NCBI RefSeq assembly: GCF_000024965.1
Contig: NC_013530.1
Location: 3,596,001 to 3,660,000, forward strand
From: Xylanimonas cellulosilytica DSM 15894
GTDB taxonomy: Bacteria > Actinomycetota > Actinomycetes > Actinomycetales > Cellulomonadaceae
Direction of reading: 5' to 3'
Length of the DNA: 64,000 bases
Shown here piece after piece: positions 8,369-17,305 of the stretch (its first letter is position 1; the number at the start of each line of letters is the position of its first letter). The position numbers and the translations under genes are program-made. Below the pieces are notes generated by a model. It saw only the letters and a list, made by a program, of their open reading frames with translations. It was not told where the DNA came from and made no database searches.

Positions 8369-9505
8369 GTGACCTCCCACACTCCGGCTCACGCGCCGTC
8401 CGGCGCCCCGTTCCCGGCGACGGCGACCCCGCTGCCCGCGGACCATCCGCTCACCGACGGCCGCACGACGGCGTCCCCGCTGGTCAGGGCGCTGCGCGGC
8501 GATCGCCCCGAACGGCTGCCCGTCTGGTTCATGCGTCAGGCGGGCCGCTCGCTGCCCGAGTACCGGGAGGTCCGGCGCGGTCACGCGATGCTCGACTCCT
8601 GCCTGAACCCGCCGCTTGCGACCGAGATCACACTCCAGCCGGTCCGCCGGCACGGCGTGGACGCCGCGATCTTCTTCTCCGACATCGTGGTGCCGTTGCG
8701 GCTCGCCGGCGTCGCCGTCGACATCGTCCCCGGCGTCGGGCCCGTGATGGACCAGCCGTACCGGACGCCGTCCGACGTCGATCGGCTCGTGTCGACGGCG
8801 CTCGACGACGAGGCGCTGGCGCCGATCCGCGAGGCCGTCGCGCTGACCGTCGCGCAGCTCGGGGGCACCCCGCTCATCGGGTTCGGCGGGGCACCGTTCA
8901 CGCTCGCCGCCTACCTGGTCGAAGGGCGGCCGTCCCGCGACCACCTCGCCGCGCGCACCCTCATGCACGCCGACCCCCAGACGTGGGACCGGCTCGTGAC
9001 GTGGACCGCGTCGCTCACCGGCGACTTCCTGCGCACCCAGGTGCTCGCCGGCGCCTCGGCCGTGCAGCTCTTCGACTCGTGGGCCGGGTCGCTGTCGCTC
9101 GCGGACTACACCGCGCGGGTGGCGCCGTCGTCGGCACGCGCGCTCGCGGCCGTGGCCGACCTCGGGGTCCCCGGCATCCACTTCGGCACCGGCACCGCGC
9201 ACCTGCTGCCCGCGATGCGGGACGTCCTGACGTCGGCCGGGATCGCGGACCGCACCGTCGGGGTCGACTACCGCACGCCGCTGGACGAGGCTCTCGGCAT
9301 GATCGGTGCGGGCGTGAACCTCCAGGGCAACCTCGACCCGGCGCTGCTCGCAGCGCCGTGGGAGGTGCTGGAGGCGCACGTGCGCGACGTCGTGGCTCGC
9401 GGTGCCGAGGCCCCGGGCCACGTGGTCAACCTGGGGCACGGGGTGCCGCCGGAGACGGATCCGACCGTGCTGACCCGCGTCGTCGAGCTGGTGCACTCGC
9501 TGTGA
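8369..9505 (+). CDS. hemE: Uroporphyrinogen decarboxylase
   Basis: This enzyme removes four carboxyl groups from uroporphyrinogen III to give coproporphyrinogen III. The GTG at 8369 is chosen because the TTG further upstream would overlap the promoter. It gives 378 residues with a short disordered N-terminal extension before LVRALRGDRPERLPVWFMRQAGRSLPEYRE, which holds the substrate-binding arginines of the PVWxMRQAGR signature. The IGFGGAPFTLAAYLVEG motif is also present, and the C-terminal GNLDPALLAAPWE and HVVNLGHGVPPETDP motifs end the TIM barrel normally. The stop overlaps the hemY GTG by four bases, so the two are probably translationally coupled. Confidence 0.95.
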   Translation: MTSHTPAHAPSGAPFPATATPLPADHPLTDGRTTASPLVRALRGDRPERLPVWFMRQAGRSLPEYREVRRGHAMLDSCLNPPLATEITLQPVRRHGVDAAIFFSDIVVPLRLAGVAVDIVPGVGPVMDQPYRTPSDVDRLVSTALDDEALAPIREAVALTVAQLGGTPLIGFGGAPFTLAAYLVEGRPSRDHLAARTLMHADPQTWDRLVTWTASLTGDFLRTQVLAGASAVQLFDSWAGSLSLADYTARVAPSSARALAAVADLGVPGIHFGTGTAHLLPAMRDVLTSAGIADRTVGVDYRTPLDEALGMIGAGVNLQGNLDPALLAAPWEVLEAHVRDVVARGAEAPGHVVNLGHGVPPETDPTVLTRVVELVHSL

Positions 9506-11001
9506 GCGGGGGCGGTGGGGTGGTTTCGACAGGCTCAACCACCGGAGGCGGCTCAGCCGACGCGCCCCCCGAGAAGGTCGACGCCGTCGTCGTCGGCGGC
9601 GGTATCGGCGGGCTCACCGCCGCCCGCACGCTCGCGCGACGCGGGCTGCGCGTCGTCGTGCTGGAGGCCGACGCCGTCCCCGGCGGGCCGGTGCGCGGCG
9701 GGCACTTCGCCTCGCTGCCGTCGGTGCCGATCGACGTCGGCGTGGAGTCGTACGCTGCGCGCGGTCTGGCCGTGACGGAACTCGCGGCCGAGCTGGGGCT
9801 CACCGGCGCCGTGCCCGCCGCCGCGCAGGCGTGGGGGTACTCGGCCGGGCGCACGTTCCCGCTGCCGAAGGCGGGGATGCTCGGCATCCCGTCGACACCC
9901 TGGGCCGCGGACGTGCGCCGCGCCATCGGCTGGCCCGGCGTGCTGCGCGCCTCGCTGGACCGGGTGCTGCCCGCGCGGTTCGTGGACACGTCGTCCCTCG
10001 GGGCGCTGGTGCGCTCGCGCATGGGGCGGCGCGTCGCGGACCGGCTCGTGACCCTCATCGCGGCCGGGGTGCACTCGGCCACGGTCGACTCGCTGGACGT
10101 CTCCGCGGTGGCGCCGGGCCTGCTCGACGCGTTCGCCCGCGAGGGCTCGCTGTCTCGCGCGGTGGGGTCGTTGCGCAAGGCGGCGCCCGCCGGGGCGATG
10201 GTCCGCGGCGTCGACGGCGGCATCCACGCGATCATCGAGGCGATGGTCGGCGAGCTCAACGCCGACGCCGAGCACTGGGCGCCCGACGACGCCCTCGCCA
10301 CCGGGGCGGGCGTGCGGTGCGGCGAGAAGGTCGTGGGGATCGAGCGCGTCGCGGGGCTCGGCGGATCCGCCGCCGCGGGCCGCTGGCAGGTCACGACGGC
10401 GACAGGCACCGTCGTCGTCGCCCCGAAGCTCGTGGTCGCGACGCCCGCGGTCGCCCCGCTGCTCGCCCCCGTCGTCGGCGTCGACCCACCGACCGCGACG
10501 CCCGGCGCACCCATCGCCCTGGTCGCACTGCTGCTCGACGCGCCCGAGCTCGACGCCGCCCCGCGCGGCACCGGCATGCTCATCGCCCCGGACTCGCGCG
10601 GCGGTGCCACGGGGGTGGCGGCCAAGGCGTTCACGCACGCGACGGCCAAGTGGCCGTGGCTCGCCGACCGCGTCCGCGCCGCCGCCGGTTCCGGCGTGCA
10701 TGTGGTGCGCCTGAGCTACGGCCGCCTGGGCGACACGATCGTCGAGCCCGACGTCGAGCGCGCCACCCACGACGCGGGCGTCCTGCTCGGCGTCGACCTG
10801 AACGGCCGGGTGCGCGACCACCTGATCCAGCGCTGGGACGGGTCGCTGCCACCCCCCACGCCCGCCTACCGGGCCGCGCTGACGGGGTTCACCGACGCGG
10901 TCGCCGCCCAGGACGGCCTCACCGTCGTCGGCGGCTGGGTCGCGGGCACGGGCCTGGCGTCGATCGTGACGCACGCACGCGAGGCGACCGCAGGTCTGTA
11001 G
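9502..11001 (+). CDS. hemY: Protoporphyrinogen/coproporphyrinogen III oxidase (HemY type)
   Basis: This FAD-dependent oxidase has 499 residues. In actinobacteria it usually converts coproporphyrinogen III to coproporphyrin III. The dinucleotide-binding motif VVVGGGIGGLTAARTLARRG lies at about residues 28-47, followed by VVVLEADAVPGGPVR. The C-terminal FAD motif is LTVVGGWVAGTGLASI. The GTG start overlaps the hemE stop by four bases. Codons 6-15 come from a single family A repeat ([10 protein letters not shown]), so the N-terminal leader before the FAD domain is repeat-derived. No ferrochelatase (cpfC) or coproheme decarboxylase (chdC/hemQ) gene is in the window, so the last heme steps are encoded elsewhere. 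The next gene, fic, is separated by a palindrome. Confidence 0.92.
   Translation: MSGGGGVVSTGSTTGGGSADAPPEKVDAVVVGGGIGGLTAARTLARRGLRVVVLEADAVPGGPVRGGHFASLPSVPIDVGVESYAARGLAVTELAAELGLTGAVPAAAQAWGYSAGRTFPLPKAGMLGIPSTPWAADVRRAIGWPGVLRASLDRVLPARFVDTSSLGALVRSRMGRRVADRLVTLIAAGVHSATVDSLDVSAVAPGLLDAFAREGSLSRAVGSLRKAAPAGAMVRGVDGGIHAIIEAMVGELNADAEHWAPDDALATGAGVRCGEKVVGIERVAGLGGSAAAGRWQVTTATGTVVVAPKLVVATPAVAPLLAPVVGVDPPTATPGAPIALVALLLDAPELDAAPRGTGMLIAPDSRGGATGVAAKAFTHATAKWPWLADRVRAAAGSGVHVVRLSYGRLGDTIVEPDVERATHDAGVLLGVDLNGRVRDHLIQRWDGSLPPPTPAYRAALTGFTDAVAAQDGLTVVGGWVAGTGLASIVTHAREATAGL
9519..9543. repeat. Family A unit inside the hemY 5' end
   Basis: One complete unit (reverse orientation) begins 14 bases after the hemY start. 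It is read in frame as VVSTGSTTG, before the FAD-binding strand. Confidence 0.95.
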
Positions 11002-11005
11002 CGCG

Positions 11006-11039
11006 TTACTTCAACAAGGGGGGATCCTTATTGAAGTAA
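11006..11039. promoter_or_regulatory. Palindrome upstream of fic
   Basis: Fourteen-base arms TTACTTCAACAAGG (11006-11019) and CCTTATTGAAGTAA (11026-11039) match except at one position and are separated by six bases. The AT-rich arms stand out in this GC-rich sequence. The hemY stop codon is four bases before the left arm. The fic start is 48 bases after the right arm. A dimeric repressor site is likely. Fic has a C-terminal winged helix, so autoregulation is plausible. A factor-independent terminator for hemY is less likely because no U-tract follows. Confidence 0.6.
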
Positions 11040-11087
11040 ACCTCGGTAAGGTTCAGCAGGAGATCGGCCTACTGAAGGGATCCGACG

Positions 11088-12269
11088 ATGACGTGGCCGA
11101 CCCTCGACTACGAGGACCGGGCCTGGGTATCGACCATCGACCCCGGCCATCTGTCCGTCTACGAACGTCTGCGCACCTCCCGCCCGTACCGTGCCGCCGT
11201 CGTCCCGCGCATCGCCGACGAGGCGGTGCGGGTGGGGCCTGCCGCCACCGAGATCTCCGAGGCCGCCACGCAGGACGTCGTCCGCTTCGACGAGCAGATG
11301 GCCGCGTTGCCCGTCCCGATGCCCGCGGTGCTGCTGCGCACGGAGTCGGCGTCGTCCTCGCAGATCGAGCACCTGACCACGAACACCCGCAACCTGGCCA
11401 TGGCGAGCATCGGCATCGACTCCAAGCAGAACGCCGAGCTCGTCGCGGCGAACGTGCGCGCCATGACGCTGGCGTTCGAGGCCGGGGCGCAGCGCGTCGA
11501 CGCCGCCTCGCTCCTCGCGGTGCACCGGGCCCTGCTGGGAGGCTCCGAGCCCGACGTCGCCGGACGGTGGCGTACGGAACAGGTGTGGATCGGCTCGCAC
11601 GCTGCCTACCCGCACGGCGCGGACTTCATCCCTCCGCACCACGAGCGGGTGCCGGACGCCATCGACGACCTCGTGACCTTCGCCGGGCGTACCGACCTGC
11701 CACCGCTGGTCCAGGCCGCGATCGCCCACGCCCAGTTCGAGACCATCCACCCGTTCACCGACGGGAACGGGCGCACCGGGCGCGTGCTGCTCCAGTCCTT
11801 GCTGCGCCACCGCGGCCTCGTCCGCCATGCGACCACGCCCGTCTCGGCCGGGCTGCTGCGCGACCCCGACCGGTACTTCCGTGCCCTGACCGCCTACCGC
11901 GAGGGCGACGTCGACGACATCGTGCACCAGGTGGCCCAGGCCGCGATGACGGCGGCGGCGAACGGTCGCGAGCTCGCCGCCCACATCACCGAGATCCGCA
12001 CACGGTGGCGCGAGCAGATCACGGCACGCTCCAACTCGTCAGCCTGGGCACTGTCCGACGCCCTCTTCGCGCAGCCTGTCGTCACGGCCGAGCACGTCTC
12101 ACGCACCCTGGGGCTCTCCGACCGCGGCGCGCGCAACACGATCGACGTGCTCGTGCGCGACGGCGTCCTCACCCCCGCGACCTCCGCCAAACGCATGCAG
12201 TACTGGCAGGCCCCCGAGGTGCTGACGGCGATGGACGAGTTCGCGCGCCGCGCCGGGCGCCGGCGGTGA
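11088..12269 (+). CDS. Fic family protein with C-terminal winged helix
   Basis: Fic domains usually transfer AMP or another nucleotide moiety to hydroxyl side chains. The 393-residue protein has a Fic_N-type region containing ESASSSQIEHL, where class II proteins carry the inhibitory (S/T)xxxE(G/N) helix. Here the final position is H. The active-site motif HPFTDGNGRTGR begins near residue 221 with all key residues (H, N, R). The last about 80 residues form a winged-helix segment (VTAEHVSRTLGLSDRGARNTIDVLVRDGVL). The ATG has a GAAGGGA ribosome site. It interrupts the heme gene run and has its own palindrome, so it is probably a separately regulated insertion. The target is unknown. Confidence 0.9.
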   Translation: MTWPTLDYEDRAWVSTIDPGHLSVYERLRTSRPYRAAVVPRIADEAVRVGPAATEISEAATQDVVRFDEQMAALPVPMPAVLLRTESASSSQIEHLTTNTRNLAMASIGIDSKQNAELVAANVRAMTLAFEAGAQRVDAASLLAVHRALLGGSEPDVAGRWRTEQVWIGSHAAYPHGADFIPPHHERVPDAIDDLVTFAGRTDLPPLVQAAIAHAQFETIHPFTDGNGRTGRVLLQSLLRHRGLVRHATTPVSAGLLRDPDRYFRALTAYREGDVDDIVHQVAQAAMTAAANGRELAAHITEIRTRWREQITARSNSSAWALSDALFAQPVVTAEHVSRTLGLSDRGARNTIDVLVRDGVLTPATSAKRMQYWQAPEVLTAMDEFARRAGRRR

Positions 12270-12333
12270 CCGTCATGGCTCTCCGCGGGGCCGCCAGCGA
12301 CGTGGTTTCGTCCCGCGCGCGGCAGGGGTGAGG

Positions 12334-13365
12334 ATGGGGGACGTGACCGCACCCCTCCGCCTCGGCACCCGTGCCAGCCTGCTGGCCACGACCCAGTCGG
12401 GCCTCGTGGCCAAGCGCCTTGAGGAGCTCACCGGCCGCCCCGTCGAGCTCGTCCACATCCGCACCGACGGCGATGTGCTCACCGGGTCGCTCGCGTCCCT
12501 GGGCGGCACCGGTGTGTTCGTCGCCGCGCTGCGCGAGGCCCTGCTCGACGACCGCTGCGACGTCGCCGTCCACAGCCTCAAGGACCTGCCCACCGCCGCC
12601 GTCGAGGGACTCACCTTCGTCACCCCCGAACGCGAGGACCCGCGCGACGCCCTGTGCGCCCGCGACGGGCTCACGCTCGACACGCTGCCCCGCGGCGCCC
12701 GCATCGGCACCGGATCGCCCCGCCGCGCCGCCCAGCTCCGCGCCGCCCGCCCCGACCTCGACGTCGTCGACATCCGCGGCAACGTCGACACCCGGCTGAA
12801 GCGGGCCCTCGGACCCGACGCCGACCTCGACGCCGTCGTGCTCGCCTGCTCAGGCCTCGCGCGGCTCGGCCGCACCGACACCGTCACCCAGGCGCTCGAC
12901 CCCGCCGTCGTCGCCCCGGCCCCCGGGCAGGGGGCGCTCGCCGTCGAGGCACGCACCACCGACCTCGCCCCCGGCGGCCCGCTCGCCGCGGCGTTCGCCG
13001 CGCTCGACCACCGCGCCACCCGCCTGTCCGTGACCGCCGAGCGGGCCGTGCTCGCACGCCTCGAGGCTGGCTGCGCCGCCCCCGTCGGGGCCCTCGCCCG
13101 CGTCGACGAGGGGCAGCTCACGCTCACCGCCGTCGTCGCGCGCGTGGACGGTACGGAGAAGCTCCGGCACCGGGCGTCGGTCGCGCTCGGCGCCATCTCG
13201 GGGGACGACGACGCCGCACGCGACCTGGGCGTACGCGTCGCCGAGGCACTGCTCGCCGACGGCGCGGCAGACCTCGCCCCGCTCGCCGCCACGGCACAGC
13301 GCCCGACGACGACGCCGGACCCGGCGCTCGCCGACCCGACCGAGGCGGGCGCGCCCGGATCGTGA
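12334..13365 (+). CDS. hemC: Hydroxymethylbilane synthase (porphobilinogen deaminase)
   Basis: This enzyme joins four porphobilinogens into hydroxymethylbilane on a dipyrromethane cofactor. The 343-residue protein has LRLGTRASLLATTQSG near the start, VHSLKDLP in domain 1 and IGTGSPRRAAQLRAARPDL. The cofactor-attachment cysteine is in LEAGCAAPVGALA. The ATG at 12334 follows AGGGG with five bases between. GTG at 12343 is an alternative that removes three residues. The C-terminal about 25 residues are low-complexity. Its stop overlaps the hemD GTG by four bases. Confidence 0.94.
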   Translation: MGDVTAPLRLGTRASLLATTQSGLVAKRLEELTGRPVELVHIRTDGDVLTGSLASLGGTGVFVAALREALLDDRCDVAVHSLKDLPTAAVEGLTFVTPEREDPRDALCARDGLTLDTLPRGARIGTGSPRRAAQLRAARPDLDVVDIRGNVDTRLKRALGPDADLDAVVLACSGLARLGRTDTVTQALDPAVVAPAPGQGALAVEARTTDLAPGGPLAAAFAALDHRATRLSVTAERAVLARLEAGCAAPVGALARVDEGQLTLTAVVARVDGTEKLRHRASVALGAISGDDDAARDLGVRVAEALLADGAADLAPLAATAQRPTTTPDPALADPTEAGAPGS

Positions 13366-14942
13366 CCACCCCGGACCTCCCCCTCGGCGACCCCGGGGCG
13401 GCGAGCGGCCCGCCCGCCGGCCTCTCGCCGGTGCGTGCTGAGGGCCCCCACGCTGACGGCCCACACACCGCCCGTCCCCTCGCGGGCCACGCTGAGGGCC
13501 CCCACGCTGACGGCCCGCGCACCGCCCGTCTCCTCGCGGGCCGCACGGTGCTCATCACGCGCGCGCCGGACCGTGCACACTCACTCGCGGACCTGCTGGA
13601 GCGCCTGGGCGCGCGCGTCGTCGTCGCACCGGTGACGACGACCGCGCCCCCCGCGTCTCCCGCGGCGCTGGACGCGGCGGTGCGATCCCTCGACGACTAC
13701 GCCTGGGTGGCCGTGACGAGCGTCAACGCCGTCGACGCCCTGCGCGACGCCGCCGCCCGCACGGCAACCCCCCTCTCCCCCGGCCTGTCAGGTGCAGGGC
13801 GCGGCGGGGCCCCCGGAGCGCCTGACACCGCGGGCACCCCCTCAGGCATGTCAGGTGCTGAGCGCACCCGAGCCCCCGGAGCGCCTGACACCGCGGGCAC
13901 CCCCTCGGGCATGTCAGGTGCTGAGCGTGCCCTGCCCCCCGGAGCGCCTGACAACTCGTTGGCGGCCGCCCAGCCGTCGATGGGCGCCAGCGGGCCGCGG
14001 TGGGCCGCCGTCGGCCCGGCGACGTCGCGCGCTCTGCACGCCGCGGGAGTCCCGGTATCGCTGGAGGCCACCGGCACGGCCACGGACCTGGCCGCCCGCT
14101 TCCCCGCCCCACCGAACCTGTCAGACCCACGCAAGACCCCACCCTTGCCAGCGTCTGACAGGCGCGAGGACCACGACGGGTTGTCAGAGGGACGCGAGAC
14201 CCCACCCTTGCGAGCGTCTGACACCTTCGACGCGCGCGAGCTGTCAGGCGCACAGGGCGCCATGCTCCTCCCAGCGCCTGACAACGAGGATGCACGCGAA
14301 CTGTCAGGCGCTCCGGGGGGACAGGTTCGCCCAGCACCTGACATGCCCGAGGGGGTACCCGCGGTGTCAGGTGCGCAGGGTGGTTCGCCGCCCCCTGCAC
14401 CTGACAAGCCAGGGGTGGCGGTCACCGGGGCGGGGCGGAGTCGGCGGGTGTTGTTGCCGCTCGGGGACCTTGCGCGGAGCGTGCTCGCCGACGGGTTGCG
14501 CGCCGCCGGGTGGGACGTCCACGCCGTCGTCGCCTATCGGACCGTTCCGCTCGCGCTGCCCGACGACGTCGTCGACGCGGCGTGGGGTGGGACGATCGAC
14601 CTCGGCGTCGTCGCGGCCGGGTCCGCGGCACGCGAGCTTGCCCGGCAGCTCGGCGAGGCCGCACCGCCCGTCGTCGCCATCGGGCAGCCCTCCGCCGAGG
14701 CGGCCGTCGCGGCGGGACTCACCGTCGTCGGCGTCGCCGAGCGTCCTACCGACGACGCCCTCGCCGCCGCGCTGGTGGCGGCCGCGGGCGGCACGGTCCA
14801 CGGCGCTGCGGTCCTCGACACTGGGGACCTCGGGGCCGCGGACCTCGACACTGCGGTCCACGGCGCTGCGGTCCACGGCGCGGCACCGACCACGGGCCCA
14901 GCGTCCACGCACACAGCACCGACCACGAGGAGTGACACGTGA
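13362..14942 (+). CDS. hemD: Uroporphyrinogen-III synthase inflated by four repeat blocks
   Basis: This enzyme closes and inverts ring D of hydroxymethylbilane. The product is 526 residues, about twice the usual 250-270. The excess is four inserted or repeat-derived parts: residues about 26-61 (two 18-residue copies), 142-197 (three 42-bp units), 253-349 (five 42-bp units) and 479-526 (His/Ala/Thr-rich tail). Removing them leaves about 265 residues with [69 protein letters not shown] and [14 protein letters not shown] in normal HemD order. The family is weakly conserved, so operon position is a main support. GTG start overlaps hemC, and the stop overlaps hemB. The insertions keep frame throughout, so the gene is not a pseudogene by sequence. 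Confidence 0.9.
   Translation: MTTPDLPLGDPGAASGPPAGLSPVRAEGPHADGPHTARPLAGHAEGPHADGPRTARLLAGRTVLITRAPDRAHSLADLLERLGARVVVAPVTTTAPPASPAALDAAVRSLDDYAWVAVTSVNAVDALRDAAARTATPLSPGLSGAGRGGAPGAPDTAGTPSGMSGAERTRAPGAPDTAGTPSGMSGAERALPPGAPDNSLAAAQPSMGASGPRWAAVGPATSRALHAAGVPVSLEATGTATDLAARFPAPPNLSDPRKTPPLPASDRREDHDGLSEGRETPPLRASDTFDARELSGAQGAMLLPAPDNEDARELSGAPGGQVRPAPDMPEGVPAVSGAQGGSPPPAPDKPGVAVTGAGRSRRVLLPLGDLARSVLADGLRAAGWDVHAVVAYRTVPLALPDDVVDAAWGGTIDLGVVAAGSAARELARQLGEAAPPVVAIGQPSAEAAVAAGLTVVGVAERPTDDALAAALVAAAGGTVHGAAVLDTGDLGAADLDTAVHGAAVHGAAPTTGPASTHTAPTTRSDT
13437..13544 (+). repeat. 54-bp tandem duplication in the hemD 5' end
   Basis: Copies at 13437-13490 and 13491-13544 both begin GCTGAGGGCCCCCACGCTGA and differ at only a few positions. 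They encode two 18-residue copies starting AEGPHADGP. Being a multiple of three, the duplication is frame-neutral. It is unrelated in sequence to the 42-bp units. Confidence 0.9.
13786..13953. repeat. Family B array, three 42-bp palindromic units in hemD (block 1)
   Basis: Units at 13786-13827, 13849-13890 and 13912-13953 each begin TGTCAGGTGC and end GCGCCTGACA. The period is exactly 63 bp, with a nearly identical 21-base linker. The arms can pair over ten positions with one G-T wobble. In frame each unit reads LSGA...GAPD. Confidence 0.95.
14119..14406. repeat. Family B array, five 42-bp palindromic units in hemD (block 2)
   Basis: Units start at 14119, 14182, 14242, 14302 and 14365, each exactly 42 bp. 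The first two end in TCTGACA and carry an inner GCAAG/CTTGC or GCGAG/CTTGC stem. The last three end in CCTGACA, with arms extended to GCGC or GTGC types. Periods are 63, 60, 60 and 63, all multiples of three. Confidence 0.95.
14797..14890 (+). repeat. Low-complexity repeats in the hemD 3' end
   Basis: GGTCCACGGCGCTGCGG and CTCGACACTG recur several times, coding for [20 protein letters not shown] and similar. This makes a tail after the HemD core. Confidence 0.8.
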
Positions 14943-15994
14943 GCACGAACGGGGCAGCGATCGTCTACCGGCCGCGGCGGTTGCGGGCCACGCCGCGCAT
15001 GCGGCGGCTCGTCGCCGAGAACCGGCTGCACGCGGCCGACCTGGTGCTGCCGCTGTTCGTCAAGGAAGGGCTGAGCGAGCCCGCGCCCATCACCTCCATG
15101 CCTGGGCAGGTGCAGCACACGCTCGACACCCTGCGCGACGCCGTCGAGGCGGCCGCCCGCGCGGGGCTCGGCGGCGTGATGCTGTTCGGGATCCCCGCGG
15201 TGCGCGACGCCGTCGGGTCCCAGGGCGACGCGCCCGACGGGATCCTGCAGCGCGGGATCGCCGTCGCGCGGGCGGCGGTGGCCGAGGTGGAGGCGGAGAC
15301 CGGGCGGCCCGGGCCAGTCGTCATGGCGGACACGTGCCTGGACGAGTTCACCGATCACGGGCACTGCGGGGTGTTGGTCTCGACAGGCGGGGTGGTTTCG
15401 ACAGGCTCAACCACCGCCGGGCGCGGCGCCGTCGAGGTCGACAACGACGCCACGCTGGAGCGGTACGCATCGATGGCCGTCGCGCAGGCGCGCGCGGGCG
15501 CCGAGATCGTGGCCCCGAGCGGCATGATGGACGGGCAGGTCGCCGTGATCCGCGATGCGCTCGACGATGCCGGGTTCACAGGCGTCAGCATCCTGGCCTA
15601 CTCCGCGAAGTACGCGAGCCCGTTCTACGGGCCTTTCCGCGAGGCTGTGGACAGCGCGCTGCAGGGCGACCGCCGCACGTACCAGATGGACGCCGCGAAC
15701 CTGCGCGAAGGGATGCGCGAGGCCGACCTGGACCTGGCCGAGGGCGCCGACATCGTCATGGTCAAGCCAGCGGGCTCGTACCTCGACGTGCTGCGCGGCG
15801 TCGCCGACCGCTCCGACGTGCCCGTCGCGGCGTACCAGGTCAGCGGCGAGTACGCGATGATCGAGGCTGCCGCGGCCAACGGCTGGATCGCCCGCGAGGC
15901 GTCGATCCTGGAGTCCGTCACGAGCATCAAGCGCGCCGGCGCGGACATCATCCTCACCTACTGGGCCCTGGAGATCGCGAAGTGGATCAAGTGA
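14939..15994 (+). CDS. hemB: Delta-aminolevulinic acid dehydratase (porphobilinogen synthase) with a repeat insert
   Basis: This enzyme condenses two 5-aminolevulinates to porphobilinogen. The 351-residue protein has VLPLFVKEG near the start, catalytic lysines K224 ([10 protein letters not shown]) and K276 ([10 protein letters not shown]), and [18 protein letters not shown] between them. The metal-loop motif is [14 protein letters not shown] with C133 and C143; the middle cysteine of the three-Cys zinc type is replaced by D. Right after HGHCGVL comes about 16 extra residues ([17 protein letters not shown]) coded by one partial and one full family A unit, then the normal [11 protein letters not shown]. 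This insert sits in the lid/metal loop of the active site. GTG start overlaps hemD, and the stop overlaps hemL. Confidence 0.94.
   Translation: MSTNGAAIVYRPRRLRATPRMRRLVAENRLHAADLVLPLFVKEGLSEPAPITSMPGQVQHTLDTLRDAVEAAARAGLGGVMLFGIPAVRDAVGSQGDAPDGILQRGIAVARAAVAEVEAETGRPGPVVMADTCLDEFTDHGHCGVLVSTGGVVSTGSTTAGRGAVEVDNDATLERYASMAVAQARAGAEIVAPSGMMDGQVAVIRDALDDAGFTGVSILAYSAKYASPFYGPFREAVDSALQGDRRTYQMDAANLREGMREADLDLAEGADIVMVKPAGSYLDVLRGVADRSDVPVAAYQVSGEYAMIEAAAANGWIAREASILESVTSIKRAGADIILTYWALEIAKWIK
15391..15415. repeat. Family A unit inside hemB
   Basis: One complete reverse-orientation unit, preceded at about 15374-15388 by a truncated one (TTGGTCTCGACAGGCGG). It codes for VVSTGSTT next to the metal-binding loop. 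Confidence 0.93.
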
Positions 15995-17301
15995 CAGCAA
16001 CGACCAACCACGAGGCGTTCGTCCGCGCCCAGGCCGCCATCCCGGGCGGCGTGAACTCCCCCGTGCGCGCGTACCGCTCGGTGGGCGGCGACCCCCGCTT
16101 CCTCGCGCGCGCCCAGGGCGCGTACGTGTACGACGTCGCGGGCCGCGAGTACGTGGACCTGGTGTGTTCCTGGGGCCCGGCGCTGCTGGGGCACGCACAC
16201 CCGGAGGTGGTCGCCGCCGTGCAGGAGGCCGCCGCACGCGGCCTGTCCTTCGGGGCGCCCACGCTCGCCGAGGTGGAGCTCGCGGAGGAGGTCCGACGAC
16301 GCGTGCCGGCCGCCGAGCGCGTGCGCCTGGTGTCCACCGGCACCGAGGCGACGATGACGGCGATCCGCCTCGCGCGCGGGGTCACGGGCCGCCCGCTGAT
16401 CGTGAAGTTCGCGGGCAACTACCACGGGCACGTCGACGCGCTGCTGGCCGAGGCAGGCTCCGGCGTCGCGACCCTGGCGATGCCGGGCACCGCGGGTGTC
16501 ACCGCGGCGTCGGCGGCCGAGACGCTGGTGCTGCCGTACAACTCGCTGGAGGCCGTGGAGGCGGCGTTCGAGGCGCGCGGCGACCAGATCGCCGCCGTCA
16601 TCGTCGAGGCCGCCCCCGCCAACATGGGCGTGGTGCCGCCCGCCCCGGGCTTCAACGCGGGGCTCCGGGCGATCACCGCCGCGCACGGTGCGCTGCTGAT
16701 CCTCGACGAGGTGCTCACCGGGTTCCGCGTCGGGCCGGCGGGCCACTGGGGGCTGGAGGGCGGCTTCACCCCCGACCTGTTCACGTTCGGCAAGGTCATC
16801 GGCGGCGGGATGCCCGTCGCCGCCCTCGGCGGCCCGACCGCGATCATGTCCCAGCTCGCCCCCGAGGGCCCGGTGTACCAGGCGGGCACGCTGTCCGGGA
16901 ACCCCGTCGCCGTCGCGTCCGGCCTGGCCACGCTCCGCCTCGCCGACGACGCCGTCTACGCGCACGTCGACCGCGCGGCCGCCGCCCTGTCGCGCGAGGT
17001 GGGCTCGGCGCTCGACGCCGCCGGTGTCCCCCACCGCGTCCAGCACGCCGGCAACCTGTTCAGCGTGTTCTTCGGCGAGGCTGCGGTGTCGTCGGGCGTG
17101 CGCGACTACGCCGACGCCCAGCAGCAGGACGGGTTCCGCTACAACGCCTTCTTCCACAGCATGCTGGACGCGGGGGTGAACCTGCCGCCGTCGGTCTTCG
17201 AGGCGTGGTTCCTCTCGGCGGCGCACGACGACGCGGCGCTCGACCGGATCGTCGCGGCGCTGCCTGCGGCCGCGCGTGCGGCGGCGGCCGCACAGCCGTA
17301 G
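15991..17301 (+). CDS. hemL: Glutamate-1-semialdehyde 2,1-aminomutase
   Basis: This PLP enzyme turns glutamate-1-semialdehyde into 5-aminolevulinate, directly downstream of HemA in the pathway. The 436-residue protein has [19 protein letters not shown] at the start, [29 protein letters not shown] and [13 protein letters not shown]. The PLP lysine is K268 in [16 protein letters not shown] start overlaps the hemB stop (GTGA), so hemC-D-B-L form one coupled run. No repeat has inserted here. The 3' end converges with an AMIN-like lipoprotein gene after four bases, with no terminator hairpin visible. Confidence 0.95.
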   Translation: MTATTNHEAFVRAQAAIPGGVNSPVRAYRSVGGDPRFLARAQGAYVYDVAGREYVDLVCSWGPALLGHAHPEVVAAVQEAAARGLSFGAPTLAEVELAEEVRRRVPAAERVRLVSTGTEATMTAIRLARGVTGRPLIVKFAGNYHGHVDALLAEAGSGVATLAMPGTAGVTAASAAETLVLPYNSLEAVEAAFEARGDQIAAVIVEAAPANMGVVPPAPGFNAGLRAITAAHGALLILDEVLTGFRVGPAGHWGLEGGFTPDLFTFGKVIGGGMPVAALGGPTAIMSQLAPEGPVYQAGTLSGNPVAVASGLATLRLADDAVYAHVDRAAAALSREVGSALDAAGVPHRVQHAGNLFSVFFGEAAVSSGVRDYADAQQQDGFRYNAFFHSMLDAGVNLPPSVFEAWFLSAAHDDAALDRIVAALPAAARAAAAAQP

Positions 17302-17305
17302 CCCG

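Noticed and set aside
12300-12310. ACGTGGTTTCG after fic as a family A unit
   Set aside because: Only about ten bases match and the arm and core are missing. It may be a decayed remnant but cannot be supported.
13786-14406. Regular repeat-spacer geometry (42 bp + about 21 bp) resembling a CRISPR array
   Set aside because: Repeat interiors are variable while the linkers are similar, the opposite of CRISPR. The arrays are coding, and no cas genes are nearby.
13362-14942. hemD as a pseudogene or frameshifted assembly artefact
   Set aside because: Frame is kept through all repeat blocks, both flanking start/stop overlaps are intact, and the core motifs appear in the right order and total length.
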